Of a DNA stretch of 64,000 nt, positions 25,683-35,475 are shown piece by piece. Source of the stretch: Kineothrix sp. IPX-CK. GTDB lineage: Bacteria; Bacillota; Clostridia; Lachnospirales; Lachnospiraceae. Position 1 is the stretch's first letter; every line of letters begins with the position of its first letter. The stretch is taken from positions 2,294,001 through 2,358,000 of the forward strand of contig NZ_CP146256.1 in NCBI RefSeq assembly GCF_039134705.1, read 5' to 3'. The position numbers and the translations under genes were made by a program. A model generated the notes under the pieces. It was not told where the DNA came from. It saw only the letters and a program-made list of their open reading frames with translations, and searched no databases.

Positions 25683-26509
25683 TGAAAACAGTTTGTCCGG
25701 TGTGCATGCACCATTGTACAATAGAAGAAGGAAAGACAGGGCTTTGTAGAGCGAGAAGCAATGAAAATGGCAGAATTGTCTGTACAAATTATGGAAAAAT
25801 CACATCCTATGCTCTCGATCCGATCGAGAAAAAGCCTCTTAGGCGCTTTTTTCCCGGGAGTAAAATCCTCTCCGTGGGAAGCTACGGCTGTAATTTATCC
25901 TGTGGCTTTTGCCAAAATCATGGTATTTCCATGGTAAAGGAGGAAGAGGCTGATTACGGAATACTTATGCCGGAGGAACTCGTGAACGAAGCCCTTGCTT
26001 ACACGGAAAAAGGAAATATTGGAATTGCTTATACCTACAATGAACCACTCATTGGTTATGAGTATGTGAGAGACTGTGCGAAGCTTGCAAGAAAAAACGG
26101 GCTAAAGAATGTAATCGTCACTAATGGCTGCGCAGAGCTTGAGGTATTGGAGGAGCTTTTGCCCTATACGGATGCCTTTAATATAGATTTAAAAGGCTTT
26201 ACCGAACATTTTTATAAGAATGTGGGGGGAAGCTTGTCCATGGTAAAGGCTTTTATTGAAAGAGCAGCGAAGGAAAGCCATGTGGAGGTTACGACGCTTA
26301 TAATACCGGGAGAAAACGATGATGTGAAGGAGATTAAGCAGGCCGTGTCGTGGCTGGCTTCTATCGATGAAAATATACCTTACCATGTTTCCCGCTTTTT
26401 TCCCATGTGGGAGATGAAGGACAAAGAGGCTACCGGGATAGAAACGGTTTATTCTCTTGCAAAAACGGCAAGAGAGCATTTGAAGTATGTGTATGAAGGG
26501 AATTGTTAA
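25682..26509 (+). CDS. amrS: AmmeMemoRadiSam system radical SAM enzyme
   Basis: A 275-aa radical SAM protein overlapping the previous stop by one base. The 4Fe-4S motif reads CNLSCGFC (CxxxCxxC), followed by QNHGIS. An N-terminal Cys/His cluster (CPVCMHHCTIEEGKTGLCRAR) and the downstream NEPLIGYEYV and IDLKGF strands are typical of the AmrS/PflA-like group. The substrate is unknown; it presumably works with the fused MEMO-AMMECR1 protein. Confidence 0.93.
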   Translation: MKTVCPVCMHHCTIEEGKTGLCRARSNENGRIVCTNYGKITSYALDPIEKKPLRRFFPGSKILSVGSYGCNLSCGFCQNHGISMVKEEEADYGILMPEELVNEALAYTEKGNIGIAYTYNEPLIGYEYVRDCAKLARKNGLKNVIVTNGCAELEVLEELLPYTDAFNIDLKGFTEHFYKNVGGSLSMVKAFIERAAKESHVEVTTLIIPGENDDVKEIKQAVSWLASIDENIPYHVSRFFPMWEMKDKEATGIETVYSLAKTAREHLKYVYEGNC

Positions 26510-26519
26510 GTATTTTTTC

Positions 26520-27023
26520 TTATTCGGGAATGGGTTCCATTCCGTCTATTTTTTCGGCGGAATCGGAATAATCCTCGCCCCCGTCCGGAATGTTTCCATG
26601 CAGAATGGACAGAATCTCACGTACGTTTTGATTGGCTTTATTGTAATAATCCTTCGCGCTGGCTGCGGCATCGGAATCGAAAGTCTCACTTTCAAATGCC
26701 TGATGATAAAGAGAGACGGCATTTGTCATAGATTCATTCGCCTCTGCGGAAAGGGCCTCTACCGAAGAGAACTCTTCGGGAACGGTAAGAGAAGCCATCC
26801 ACGAAAAGCGTTCACCGATGCCGTCTAATGCAGATAAGAGCTCCTGAACACAGGTCTCGGAATCCGCGTCTATAGAATTTATAATATTGTCATATTCGGA
26901 AATGTCCGAATAAAAAGTATCCATGTTATTTTTATATTCTTCCAATTCCTTCTTGCTGCCACATCCTGCAAAAAAAAGAACAATAAAGGAAAAAAGAAAT
27001 ATATATACAAATTTCCTGCTCAC
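26520..27023 (-). CDS. Small lipoprotein of unknown function
   Basis: From the GTG at 27023 (GGAGGGG upstream on the minus strand) the product is 167 aa. The signal peptide ends in lipobox FFAGC, so it is anchored to the outer face of the membrane. The mature part is acidic and almost entirely helical (LEEYKNNMDTFYSDISEYDN...). It converges with the radical SAM gene, leaving an 10-nt gap. No family is recognised beyond a general likeness to uncharacterised helical lipoproteins. Confidence 0.75.
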   Translation of the reverse strand: MSRKFVYIFLFSFIVLFFAGCGSKKELEEYKNNMDTFYSDISEYDNIINSIDADSETCVQELLSALDGIGERFSWMASLTVPEEFSSVEALSAEANESMTNAVSLYHQAFESETFDSDAAASAKDYYNKANQNVREILSILHGNIPDGGEDYSDSAEKIDGMEPIPE

Positions 27024-27118
27024 ATTATCCCCTCCGTAACTGTAGATATCCATAAAATAAGTTACCATATATAGTGTGTGAAAGCAAGTTACTATTCAGT
27101 AATTAAAGCAAGAATGCA

Positions 27119-27592
27119 CTAAACTGAACGGTCATTGTATTTGTGAAATATGTATGGGGAGATTGATTTATAGTACTCTAAATCAATTATTAATTCATCT
27201 CTATTCATTTCACCAAATGACGGATTGTAGTTCCATATTACAAGAGGAAGTATTTCATATAACTCGTTATCAACTTTCTCAAATACAGAGGCATACTGTG
27301 GAAATCGTTTATCGTATATTTCTCTTTTGCTCCTATATTCTTCACTCCCATATGGAACGATTTTTGCAACCCCATGAATCTGCAATGTTCCGACAGAGAT
27401 CGCCACATATGGATTTCGCGATATATTTCTACATTTCAGCGTATCTGAATAACTGCCAAAAAATAAATGCAATTTTTCATCATATGCAAAACAAACAGCA
27501 GAGTTATCCGGATATTTACTATTTGTTGTTGCCAGATAAATGAGTTTCTCTTTTTCTAATACACTTTTAATCTTTTCTCGGTTAAGTTCCAT
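27119..27592 (-). CDS. Pyridoxamine 5'-phosphate oxidase-like flavoprotein
   Basis: A 157-aa split-barrel protein (LIYLATTNSKYPDNSAVCFA, then LFFGSYSDTLKCRNISRNP and VAISVGTLQIHGVA). This fold binds FMN or a deazaflavin and acts on small molecules; the reaction is not deducible here. The minus-strand start follows GGAG, and a perfect palindrome (27625-27646) covers its likely promoter. Confidence 0.8.
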   Translation of the reverse strand: MELNREKIKSVLEKEKLIYLATTNSKYPDNSAVCFAYDEKLHLFFGSYSDTLKCRNISRNPYVAISVGTLQIHGVAKIVPYGSEEYRSKREIYDKRFPQYASVFEKVDNELYEILPLVIWNYNPSFGEMNRDELIIDLEYYKSISPYIFHKYNDRSV

Positions 27593-27624
27593 TTATCTAC
27601 TCCTTTCGAATGCGTGTTCTGGCG

Positions 27625-27646
27625 ATGTATTATCATTATAATACAT
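27625..27646. promoter_or_regulatory. Perfect palindrome over the PNPOx-like gene promoter
   Basis: ATGTATTAT and ATAATACAT form perfect 9-bp arms around CATT. On the minus strand it contains TATAAT, a -10 box, 40-odd bp before the start codon. An operator covering the promoter is the simplest reading. Confidence 0.55.
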
Positions 27647-27654
27647 CCGCTAAA

Positions 27655-27695
27655 AAATATCCAGCAGAAAAAGAACAAATGTTTGCCGGATATTT
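27655..27695. other. Hairpin in the divergent spacer
   Basis: AAATATCC (27655-27662) and GGATATTT (27688-27695) pair, with inner GC/GC pairs. The rest of the 27593-27896 spacer holds the palindrome at 27625, the repeat at 27743 and no recognisable riboswitch upstream of the methionine synthase gene. Confidence 0.5.
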
Positions 27696-27742
27696 CTATA
27701 TATCTTATAAATACTGGAACTGAGATCATCATCCGATTTCAC

Positions 27743-27769
27743 GTTACTGCTCACTCTGTTCTGAGTAAC
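27743..27769. repeat. Copy of a 27-nt GTTACTG...GTAAC repeat
   Basis: GTTACTGCTCACTCTGTTCT plus GAGTAAC matches the unit at 48774-48800 at 22 of 27 positions. The ends GTTACT/AGTAAC are inverted. Likely a member of a dispersed palindromic repeat family of this genome. Confidence 0.5.
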
Positions 27770-27896
27770 GATTTCCCCGCCATAACTAAGAATACATACA
27801 TCAAATATTGTAGTTTTTTAAAATATATGGTAGCATGTGATTTAAACCAATCTTCGTACGGCTATTTTATTCACCGGGAGGCGCAGGAAAATAGAT

Positions 27897-30371
27897 ATGA
27901 CAAAGAACGAATTCAGAAGTTTTATAAAAGAACATCCAATTTATTTGGACGGTGCTACAGGCTCCAATTTGCTGAAAAGAGGAATGCCGGTGGGCGTCTG
28001 CCCGGAGAAATGGATTTTAGAAAATAAAAGTACATTAATCGCATTACAGAAGGAGTTTATAGAAGCGGGAAGTAATATTGTCTATGCCCCAACCTTTTCG
28101 GCCAATTCTGTAAAGCTTACGGAATACGGTCTGGAAAACGACATCGAAGCGATGAACATGGAATTAGTTGCAGTTTCCAGGGATGCGGCAGGAGGCCGTT
28201 GCCTTGTCGCAGGCGATCTCACCATGACGGGAGAGCAGCTTTCCCCCATGGGAACCATGGATTTCGAGGATTTGATCAATATTTATAAAGAGCAGATAGG
28301 CTATCTTGTGCGAGGAGATGTGGACCTCCTGGTAATAGAAACGATGATGAGCCTGCAAGAGAGCCGGGCGGCTCTTATCGCCGCCAAGGAAATCTGTGAT
28401 TTGCCGGTAATGGTAACCATGACCTTCGAGTCCGATGGCAGGACTCTTTATGGAACGGATGCCAAGACGGCAGCAATAGTACTTCAAAGTCTTGGAGCTG
28501 ATGCTGTGGGGGCTAATTGCTCCACAGGACCGGACAAGATGGCGGATATTATAAGAACAATGGCGGAGGTGACCTCCGTACCGATCATTGCAAAGCCCAA
28601 CGCCGGTCTGCCCTATCTGGATAAAGACGGCAATACCGTTTATGATATGAACAGCAAGGATTTTGCTGAAGGTATGGCAAAGCTGGTGGAAGCAGGAGCG
28701 TCCATTTTAGGCGGCTGCTGCGGTACGACACCGGAATATATAGAAAAACTGAAAAACCGTACCGCTCATATGAGCCTTGTAAAGCGGCAGGAGCCTGTAA
28801 AGCGTTACCTGACTTCGGAGCGTAAGACGGTGGAATTTGGCTTGGACGATAATTTCATTATTGTGGGCGAACGTATCAATCCAACAGGTAAAAAGAAGCT
28901 TCAGGAACAGCTCAGAGCCGGAAACATGGATATGGTAGCTGAATTCGCTCAGGAACAGGAGGCTTGCGGAGCGGGTATTCTGGATGTGAATATGGGAATG
29001 AGCGGAGTGGATGAGAAGGAGCTTATGCTAAGAGCTTTGGAGGAGGTAGCAGGAGTAACCTCCATTCCTTTATCTATCGATTCCAGCCATATAGACGTCC
29101 TGGAGGCTGCCCTCAGGCGCTATCCAGGACGTGCGCTCATCAATTCCGTCTCTTATGAAAAGATGAAATTCAATCATTTGCTGCCCATCGTAAGGAAGTA
29201 TGGAGCGATGTTCATCCTGCTCCCTTTATCGGACGCGGGACTTCCCAAAAGTTTAGAGGAAAAAAAGGACATTATTGAAAAGATCACGCTTAGGGCAAGG
29301 GAACTGGGCATGAATAAATCGGATATCGTCGTAGACGGATTGGTGGCTACCGTGGGTGCCGACAAAAGGGCGGCCTTGGAGACCTTGGAAACTATACGTT
29401 ACTGCAAGGAAAACGGCTATGCAACCATTTGTGGATTATCCAATATTTCTTTCGGCCTTCCCCAGAGAGGATATATCAATACGGCCTTCCTGACGATGGC
29501 AATCAAAGATGGCCTTACAATGGCGATTGCCAATCCCTCACAGGAATTGTTAGTAAGCAGCGCCTTCGCTTCCGATTTGCTTCTTAACAAGGAGGAAGCC
29601 GATATTCGCTATATTGAATTGATAGGCGGCATAGAGGCAAAAAAGAAATCTCAGGAAGGCGGGAACGTCCCCCCTTCGGGGACGGATAATGTAAAAACCA
29701 GCAGGGATGCACAAGCATCTGTTATAGATGGGTACAAAATACTCACCACAATAAACGAAGCCGTATTAAAGGGAAATAAGAAAAAAATCACCGACTATAC
29801 CATAACGGCATTAGAGGAGGGACGAGCACCTCAGGAAATTCTGAACGATGCACTCCTTCCGGCTATCAACGAGGTGGGCGACCTCTTCGATAAAGGAAAA
29901 TACTTCCTTCCCCAGCTTATCGCAAGTGCGGAAGCGATGAAAACGGCTATCGAATATTTGGAACCGCTTCTGAAAGAGGCAAGCGGAGAGAAAGAGATGC
30001 CGGCGATCATAATAGCGACAGTGGAGGGAGATATTCACGACATCGGGAAGAATCTGGTGGCACTGATGCTGAAAAATTACGGTTTCCGAGTCATCGACCT
30101 TGGGAAGGACGTGCCTAAGGAGAAAATTATTCAGGCGGCAATTGAGAACGATGCCAGTGTTATAGCTCTTTCTGCCCTTATGACGACGACGATGCAGGAA
30201 ATGCGGCGAGTCATCTCATATGCGAGAGAGCAGGGGGTTACGGCTAAGGTCATTATCGGCGGAGCGGTCATTACTCAGGATTATGCGGATGAAATAGGTG
30301 CTGACGGCTATTCCAAGGATGCCGCGGATGCGGTCAGGCTGACGAAACATATTCTGAACATAGAAGAATAA
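27897..30371 (+). CDS. metH: Cobalamin-dependent methionine synthase, short form
   Basis: An 824-aa enzyme that methylates homocysteine using methyl-tetrahydrofolate. Domain order: homocysteine-binding barrel with zinc Cys residues (GANCSTGPD, GGCCGTTPEY; about 1-290), pterin-binding barrel (about 310-570), B12 cap and B12-binding domain (about 610-824, with the cobalt-ligand motif DIHDIGKN). The C-terminal SAM-dependent activation domain of E. coli MetH (1227 aa) is absent, so reactivation must use a separate protein. The linker before the cap domain contains an unusual Gly/Pro stretch encoded by a GC-rich hairpin (29666-29684). The ATG is preceded by GGGAGGCGCAGGAAAATAG, so the spacing is loose. 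Confidence 0.93.
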   Translation: MTKNEFRSFIKEHPIYLDGATGSNLLKRGMPVGVCPEKWILENKSTLIALQKEFIEAGSNIVYAPTFSANSVKLTEYGLENDIEAMNMELVAVSRDAAGGRCLVAGDLTMTGEQLSPMGTMDFEDLINIYKEQIGYLVRGDVDLLVIETMMSLQESRAALIAAKEICDLPVMVTMTFESDGRTLYGTDAKTAAIVLQSLGADAVGANCSTGPDKMADIIRTMAEVTSVPIIAKPNAGLPYLDKDGNTVYDMNSKDFAEGMAKLVEAGASILGGCCGTTPEYIEKLKNRTAHMSLVKRQEPVKRYLTSERKTVEFGLDDNFIIVGERINPTGKKKLQEQLRAGNMDMVAEFAQEQEACGAGILDVNMGMSGVDEKELMLRALEEVAGVTSIPLSIDSSHIDVLEAALRRYPGRALINSVSYEKMKFNHLLPIVRKYGAMFILLPLSDAGLPKSLEEKKDIIEKITLRARELGMNKSDIVVDGLVATVGADKRAALETLETIRYCKENGYATICGLSNISFGLPQRGYINTAFLTMAIKDGLTMAIANPSQELLVSSAFASDLLLNKEEADIRYIELIGGIEAKKKSQEGGNVPPSGTDNVKTSRDAQASVIDGYKILTTINEAVLKGNKKKITDYTITALEEGRAPQEILNDALLPAINEVGDLFDKGKYFLPQLIASAEAMKTAIEYLEPLLKEASGEKEMPAIIIATVEGDIHDIGKNLVALMLKNYGFRVIDLGKDVPKEKIIQAAIENDASVIALSALMTTTMQEMRRVISYAREQGVTAKVIIGGAVITQDYADEIGADGYSKDAADAVRLTKHILNIEE
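29666..29684. repeat. GC-rich hairpin inside metH linker
   Basis: CGTCCCC (29666-29672) and GGGGACG (29678-29684) form a perfect 7-bp stem with a 5-nt loop inside the coding region. It encodes NVPPSGTD in the flexible linker. It looks like a small in-frame palindromic insertion. Confidence 0.55.
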
Positions 30372-30446
30372 TAATGGTGATAAAACGGTAAAATAACAAT
30401 GCAATTCAGTAAATATATTATTGAATGGAAAGACGAGGTATAAAAT

Positions 30447-32069
30447 ATGATTGGTGCAGATGCAATGGTAAAGTGTCTGGAGGAAGAAGGCGTAAAGATA
30501 ATTTTCGGTTATCCGGGAGCAGCAATTTGTCCTTTTTATGACAGTATCCTGGATACGGATATCCGCACGATTCTCGTTCGGACGGAACAGAGTGCGGCTC
30601 ATGCAGCGAACGGACTTGCTCGCGTATCGGGAGAGCCTGGCGTCTGTGTCGTTACATCAGGTCCCGGGGCAACCAATATTATTACGGGAATAGCTACGGC
30701 TTTTGCCGACAGCATCCCGCTTATATGTATTACCGGTCAGGTAGAGAGCGATCTGATCGGTAGCGATGCCTTTCAAGAGGCAGATATAACGGGAGCTGTG
30801 GAATCTTTTGTAAAATACAGCTATCTCATTAAGGATGCAAACGAAATCCCCCGGATATTTAAAGAGGCGTTTCATATCGCCAATACAGGAAGAAAAGGGC
30901 CGGTGCTCATCGATGTGCCGCTCGATATACAAAATGCAGCTATTTCGAAGTTCAATTATCCGGAAAAAGTAAATATGAGAACCTACAAGCCTACGGTAAA
31001 GGGAAATATGGTTCAGATCAAAAAAGTAGCAAAAGAGCTTGAAAAGGCAAAGAAGCCCCTTATCTGCGTTGGCGGAGGAGTGCTTTTAAGCAGTGCGGAA
31101 AAGGAGATTCGTGAATTCTCGGAAAAATACGATATTCCGGTTGTCTCCACGATGATGGGAATCGGAGTTATGCCGAGTGAACATCCTATGTTTTACGGAA
31201 TGGTCGGAAATAACGGTGCACCCTGCGCCAACCGTGCCATGAAGGAATCCGATTTGCTGATCATGGTAGGAGCCAGAGTGGCGGATAGGGCTGTCAGCCA
31301 TCCGAATATGATAACAAATTACAAGGTGCTCGTACATATCGACGTGGACCCGGTAGAAATCGGCAAGAATGTAGGCTCTCATATCCCTCTCGTAGGCGAT
31401 GCGGGACATATCTTCAAGGATTTGGGTGCGCAGGAAATCTCTTGCGAGCACGAAGAGTGGTTGAAGGCACTTAGCGAATACAAAACGACGATGGCGGTAA
31501 AGCGCAGTCCTGATAAGAATTACGTGGATCCTGCCCAGTTCATCACAAAGCTTTCAAGAAAGATGGAGGACGACGGTATTTATGTTGCGGACGTAGGCCA
31601 GAACCAGATTTGGTCCTGCAGCTATCATATCGTAAAGAATGGCCGCTTTCTGACTTCCGGAGGTATGGGAACCATGGGATATTCCATTCCTGCGGCAATA
31701 GGCGCTAAGCTTGCGGATGAGAAGAAGCAGGTAGTTGCAGTATGCGGCGATGGTTCCTTCCAGATGTCCATGATGGAATTGGCGACGATGAAACAGCATG
31801 ATGTACCGGTTAAAATCGTTGTCTTAAAAAATAACTATCTGGGCATGGTGCGTGAATACCAGCATTATACCTACAAAGACAAGTATTCCGCAGTTGACAT
31901 ATCCGGCAGCCCGGACTTGGAAAAGCTGGCAGCCGCTTATGATATTGACTTTCTCCGCTTATACAATATGGAGAAGGCGGATGAGGTTATCGATCGGTTT
32001 TTAAAAGAGGATAATTCCATGCTGTTAGAATGCCTGATAAATCCGATGGATTTGGTAATGGGAGGATGA
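30447..32069 (+). CDS. ilvB: Acetolactate synthase large (catalytic) subunit
   Basis: A 540-aa thiamine diphosphate enzyme. Visible: the activating Glu in RTEQSAAHAANG (about 49-60), the FAD/quinone-type middle domain, and the TPP-binding GDGSFQMSMMEL (about 435). It condenses pyruvate to acetolactate (valine/leucine) or with 2-ketobutyrate (isoleucine). The length is slightly shorter than the usual 560-590 aa. The ATG follows GACGAGG. It is followed directly by its small subunit. Confidence 0.93.
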   Translation: MIGADAMVKCLEEEGVKIIFGYPGAAICPFYDSILDTDIRTILVRTEQSAAHAANGLARVSGEPGVCVVTSGPGATNIITGIATAFADSIPLICITGQVESDLIGSDAFQEADITGAVESFVKYSYLIKDANEIPRIFKEAFHIANTGRKGPVLIDVPLDIQNAAISKFNYPEKVNMRTYKPTVKGNMVQIKKVAKELEKAKKPLICVGGGVLLSSAEKEIREFSEKYDIPVVSTMMGIGVMPSEHPMFYGMVGNNGAPCANRAMKESDLLIMVGARVADRAVSHPNMITNYKVLVHIDVDPVEIGKNVGSHIPLVGDAGHIFKDLGAQEISCEHEEWLKALSEYKTTMAVKRSPDKNYVDPAQFITKLSRKMEDDGIYVADVGQNQIWSCSYHIVKNGRFLTSGGMGTMGYSIPAAIGAKLADEKKQVVAVCGDGSFQMSMMELATMKQHDVPVKIVVLKNNYLGMVREYQHYTYKDKYSAVDISGSPDLEKLAAAYDIDFLRLYNMEKADEVIDRFLKEDNSMLLECLINPMDLVMGG

Positions 32070-32074
32070 GTGAA

Positions 32075-32563
32075 ATGAAAAGAATATATTCCGTATTAGT
32101 AGAAAACCGATCGGGCGTTCTCTGTAAAGTGGCGGGACTTTTTTCCAGAAGGTGCTTTAATATCGACTCTCTTGCAGTGGGAGAAACCGATGATTCTGCA
32201 GTATCCTGCATGACCATAGTGAGCAGCGGCGATGAGAGGACCATAGAACAGATAGAAAAGCAGCTTAATAAGAAGCTAGATGTCATAAAGGTTAAGACTT
32301 TTGATGAAAGCGCCAGTATCAGCAGAGAGCTTATGCTCATTAAGGTAAAGTATAATAAGAACAATCGCCGTGATATTATGGAGAACTGTGATATTATGAA
32401 GGCACAGATCGTAGATATGTCCAAGAACATGATGATCATTCAGGTGTGTGACATTCCCGAGAGGATTCAGCTGTTTATCAACATGCTGAAATCTATCAGT
32501 ATTGTAGAGGTTGCCAGAACAGGTACTCTGGCGCTTCAGAAATGTAAGGATATGGAGAGTTGA
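32075..32563 (+). CDS. ilvN: Acetolactate synthase small (regulatory) subunit, copy 1
   Basis: From the ATG at 32075 (GGGAGG 9 nt upstream) the product is 162 aa, with an ACT domain (KRIYSVLVENRSGVLCKVAG, FNIDSLAVG) and the C-terminal small-subunit domain (LMLIKVKY...). It binds valine and modulates IlvB. It is 5 nt behind ilvB. Compared with copy 2, the ACT core is less canonical (CFNIDSLAVGETDDSAV versus YNIESITAGVTADPRF). Confidence 0.9.
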   Translation: MKRIYSVLVENRSGVLCKVAGLFSRRCFNIDSLAVGETDDSAVSCMTIVSSGDERTIEQIEKQLNKKLDVIKVKTFDESASISRELMLIKVKYNKNNRRDIMENCDIMKAQIVDMSKNMMIIQVCDIPERIQLFINMLKSISIVEVARTGTLALQKCKDMES

Positions 32564-32629
32564 ACACTCCGGGAATCAAAAATAATGCAATTCAACGAGT
32601 TAAAGTCTTAGAGAATTAAAGTATTCTTA

Positions 32630-32658
32630 TTGACTTTTACTATTAGTGTTGCTAAAAT
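32630..32658 (+). promoter_or_regulatory. Sigma-A promoter before the second small-subunit gene
   Basis: TTGACT (32630-32635) and TAAAAT (32653-32658) with an exact 17-bp spacer. It would give the second small subunit and IlvC a separate transcript from ilvB-ilvN. Confidence 0.75.
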
Positions 32659-32695
32659 AAATGTCGAACGCAACGATTGAGAATGGAGGAGTACC

Positions 32696-33199
32696 ATGCG
32701 TAAGAAAGTATTCCAGCTCCTGGTCGATAATACTGCCGGTGTTTTGAGCAGAATATCGGGATTGTTTTCCAGACGGGGCTATAATATTGAAAGCATTACG
32801 GCGGGAGTTACCGCTGATCCGAGATTTACAAGAATTACGATTGTGGCATCGGGAGACGACGAGATACTGGACCAGATAGAGAAGCAGGTAGCAAAATTAG
32901 TAGATGTCAGGGATATAAAGGTGCTGGAACCCGACGACAGTGTATACAGGGAACTGGTGTTGATTAAGGTAAAAGCAGCCGCCAAAGAGCGTCAGGCAAT
33001 TATTGCGGTAGCGGATGTATTTAGGGCGAAGATTATCGATGTTGCTGCGGAAAGCCTGATTATCGAATTAACGGGTGCACAGTCGAAGATAGAAGCATTT
33101 ATCAGTCTGCTGGACGGCTACGAGATTCTGGAACTTGCCAAAACGGGGATTACCGGTTTGGGGAGAGGTTCTCATAATGTTACCTATTTAGTGGATTAA
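32696..33199 (+). CDS. ilvH: Acetolactate synthase small (regulatory) subunit, copy 2
   Basis: A 167-aa protein closely resembling E. coli IlvH/IlvN in its ACT domain (LVDNTAGVLSRISGLFSRRG, YNIESITAG) and with the longer C-terminal domain (LVLIKVKA..., EIVDVA-type strands). It follows GGAGG. Two small subunits behind one catalytic gene suggests either alternative regulation or that one serves a second large subunit elsewhere. It lies upstream of ilvC with its own promoter. Confidence 0.9.
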   Translation: MRKKVFQLLVDNTAGVLSRISGLFSRRGYNIESITAGVTADPRFTRITIVASGDDEILDQIEKQVAKLVDVRDIKVLEPDDSVYRELVLIKVKAAAKERQAIIAVADVFRAKIIDVAAESLIIELTGAQSKIEAFISLLDGYEILELAKTGITGLGRGSHNVTYLVD

Positions 33200-33255
33200 T
33201 GAGCAAAAGACACTCTTAAATTGAGTAAGGACACTCATAATATGTTAGCTCTTAG

Positions 33256-34329
<1,074 letters not shown>

Positions 34330-34368
34330 TTGATAGTTATTAATTAAGTCAAATGGTCGGGCTTATCC

Positions 34369-35286
34369 TTACAAAAGCACCTGATAATACTGAATCAATG
34401 TATTCATTGTATTTGTCATCGGTATTTTGGAAGGATAAGCGAAGCCGATTTGACGTTTCGGAACTTTGTGCCCCAGCTTTAATTCGCGCAAGGTTCCGTT
34501 TTTTAAATCTTCTTTTACGAAATCTCCGATAACGCAGGCGATACCCAGTCCGGCTCTGGCAAATTCGATGGACAAGTCCATATTGTTCACTTCGATGATG
34601 TTTTTAAGTGTAAGCCTTTGTTCAGATAAAAAGGTATCTGCGTGCTTTCTCGATATGTTCTCTTTATCAAGCATGATAAAAGAAGCTTCTTTAAAAAGTT
34701 TCTCATTTTCATAGGACTCCCCTTTGTTTTTATAAGAATATGGCGCTAAATAGGTGTCTGTAGCGACGAAAATATCTTCTATCGTTTTGACGGGAAGATA
34801 GGAGACCATGGACGAATTAGATATTTCTTTAGGAGGGATGCCCACAAGTCCGATATCTATTGCTCCGCTTTTCAACTCGGAAATCGTCTCGAAGGTGGAC
34901 TGGCAGGAGATGGTAATTTTTATATTAGGATTTCCTGCAATAAAATCCTTCAAAAGGGGAAGGAGGATGTATTTGCAAAGAGTAGTACTGACTCCGATGG
35001 AAAGAGGGCTGATACCCTGTGAGGTGGATGAGCGCAGCATTTCCTCACCCGAGTGCAGAGCGAGCATGGCATTTTCTACGTGTTTATAAAGTATTTCTCC
35101 TTCAGCCGTCAGGGTCACGCCTCGGGAGGAGCGATGAAAAAGCATCACATTTAAGCCTTCCTCAAGTTTGGAGATGGACTTGCTGATAGCCGGCTGGCTG
35201 ATATATAATTTTTTGGCGGCAACTGAGAAGTTGCGGCAATTGGCTACTTCATAAAATATTTGATATAAATTGAGATTTTGCTCCAT
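34369..35286 (-). CDS. LysR-family transcriptional regulator
   Basis: From the ATG at 35286 the product is 305 aa: N-terminal HTH (NLYQIFYEVANCRNFSVAAK, then SQPAISKSISKLEE) and the LysR effector-binding domain. In-frame upstream ATGs exist at 35319 and beyond, but the HTH of the family normally begins within a few residues of the start. It is divergent from leuC, with a long palindrome in the spacer, so it probably controls leuC-leuD. The effector is unknown; an isopropylmalate-like intermediate is plausible by analogy with other leu regulators. Confidence 0.9.
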   Translation of the reverse strand: MEQNLNLYQIFYEVANCRNFSVAAKKLYISQPAISKSISKLEEGLNVMLFHRSSRGVTLTAEGEILYKHVENAMLALHSGEEMLRSSTSQGISPLSIGVSTTLCKYILLPLLKDFIAGNPNIKITISCQSTFETISELKSGAIDIGLVGIPPKEISNSSMVSYLPVKTIEDIFVATDTYLAPYSYKNKGESYENEKLFKEASFIMLDKENISRKHADTFLSEQRLTLKNIIEVNNMDLSIEFARAGLGIACVIGDFVKEDLKNGTLRELKLGHKVPKRQIGFAYPSKIPMTNTMNTLIQYYQVLL

Positions 35287-35393
35287 AATATGCGATAGTA
35301 CCTTTCTTTTTTGTGCCATCGGATTACTAATACAAAAGAATGAATAATAGTAATTATAACATTGCATTAGTATAACCACAAGTTATTAAAACT

Positions 35394-35429
35394 ATGAATA
35401 TATACTATTTTTCAAAATAGAATATTCAT
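35394..35429. promoter_or_regulatory. 36-bp palindrome between LysR gene and leuC
   Basis: Outer arms ATGAATAT (35394-35401) and ATATTCAT (35422-35429), inner arms CTATTTT (35405-35411) and AAAATAG (35414-35420), centre TC. The nested symmetry lies about 47 bp before leuC and 108 bp from the regulator start, where a LysR operator belongs. Confidence 0.65.
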
Positions 35430-35475
35430 GGTAGAATTATTACAATAATAGATTATTTTTAGGAGGAATGATACG

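Noticed and set aside
27593..27896. Cobalamin or SAM riboswitch before metH
   Set aside because: I looked for B12-box and S-box core motifs and saw none; only simple hairpins and repeats are there.
35290..35475. T-box leader before leuC
   Set aside because: The spacer is too short, lacks the T-box core AGGGTGGNACCGCG and has instead a LysR-type palindrome.
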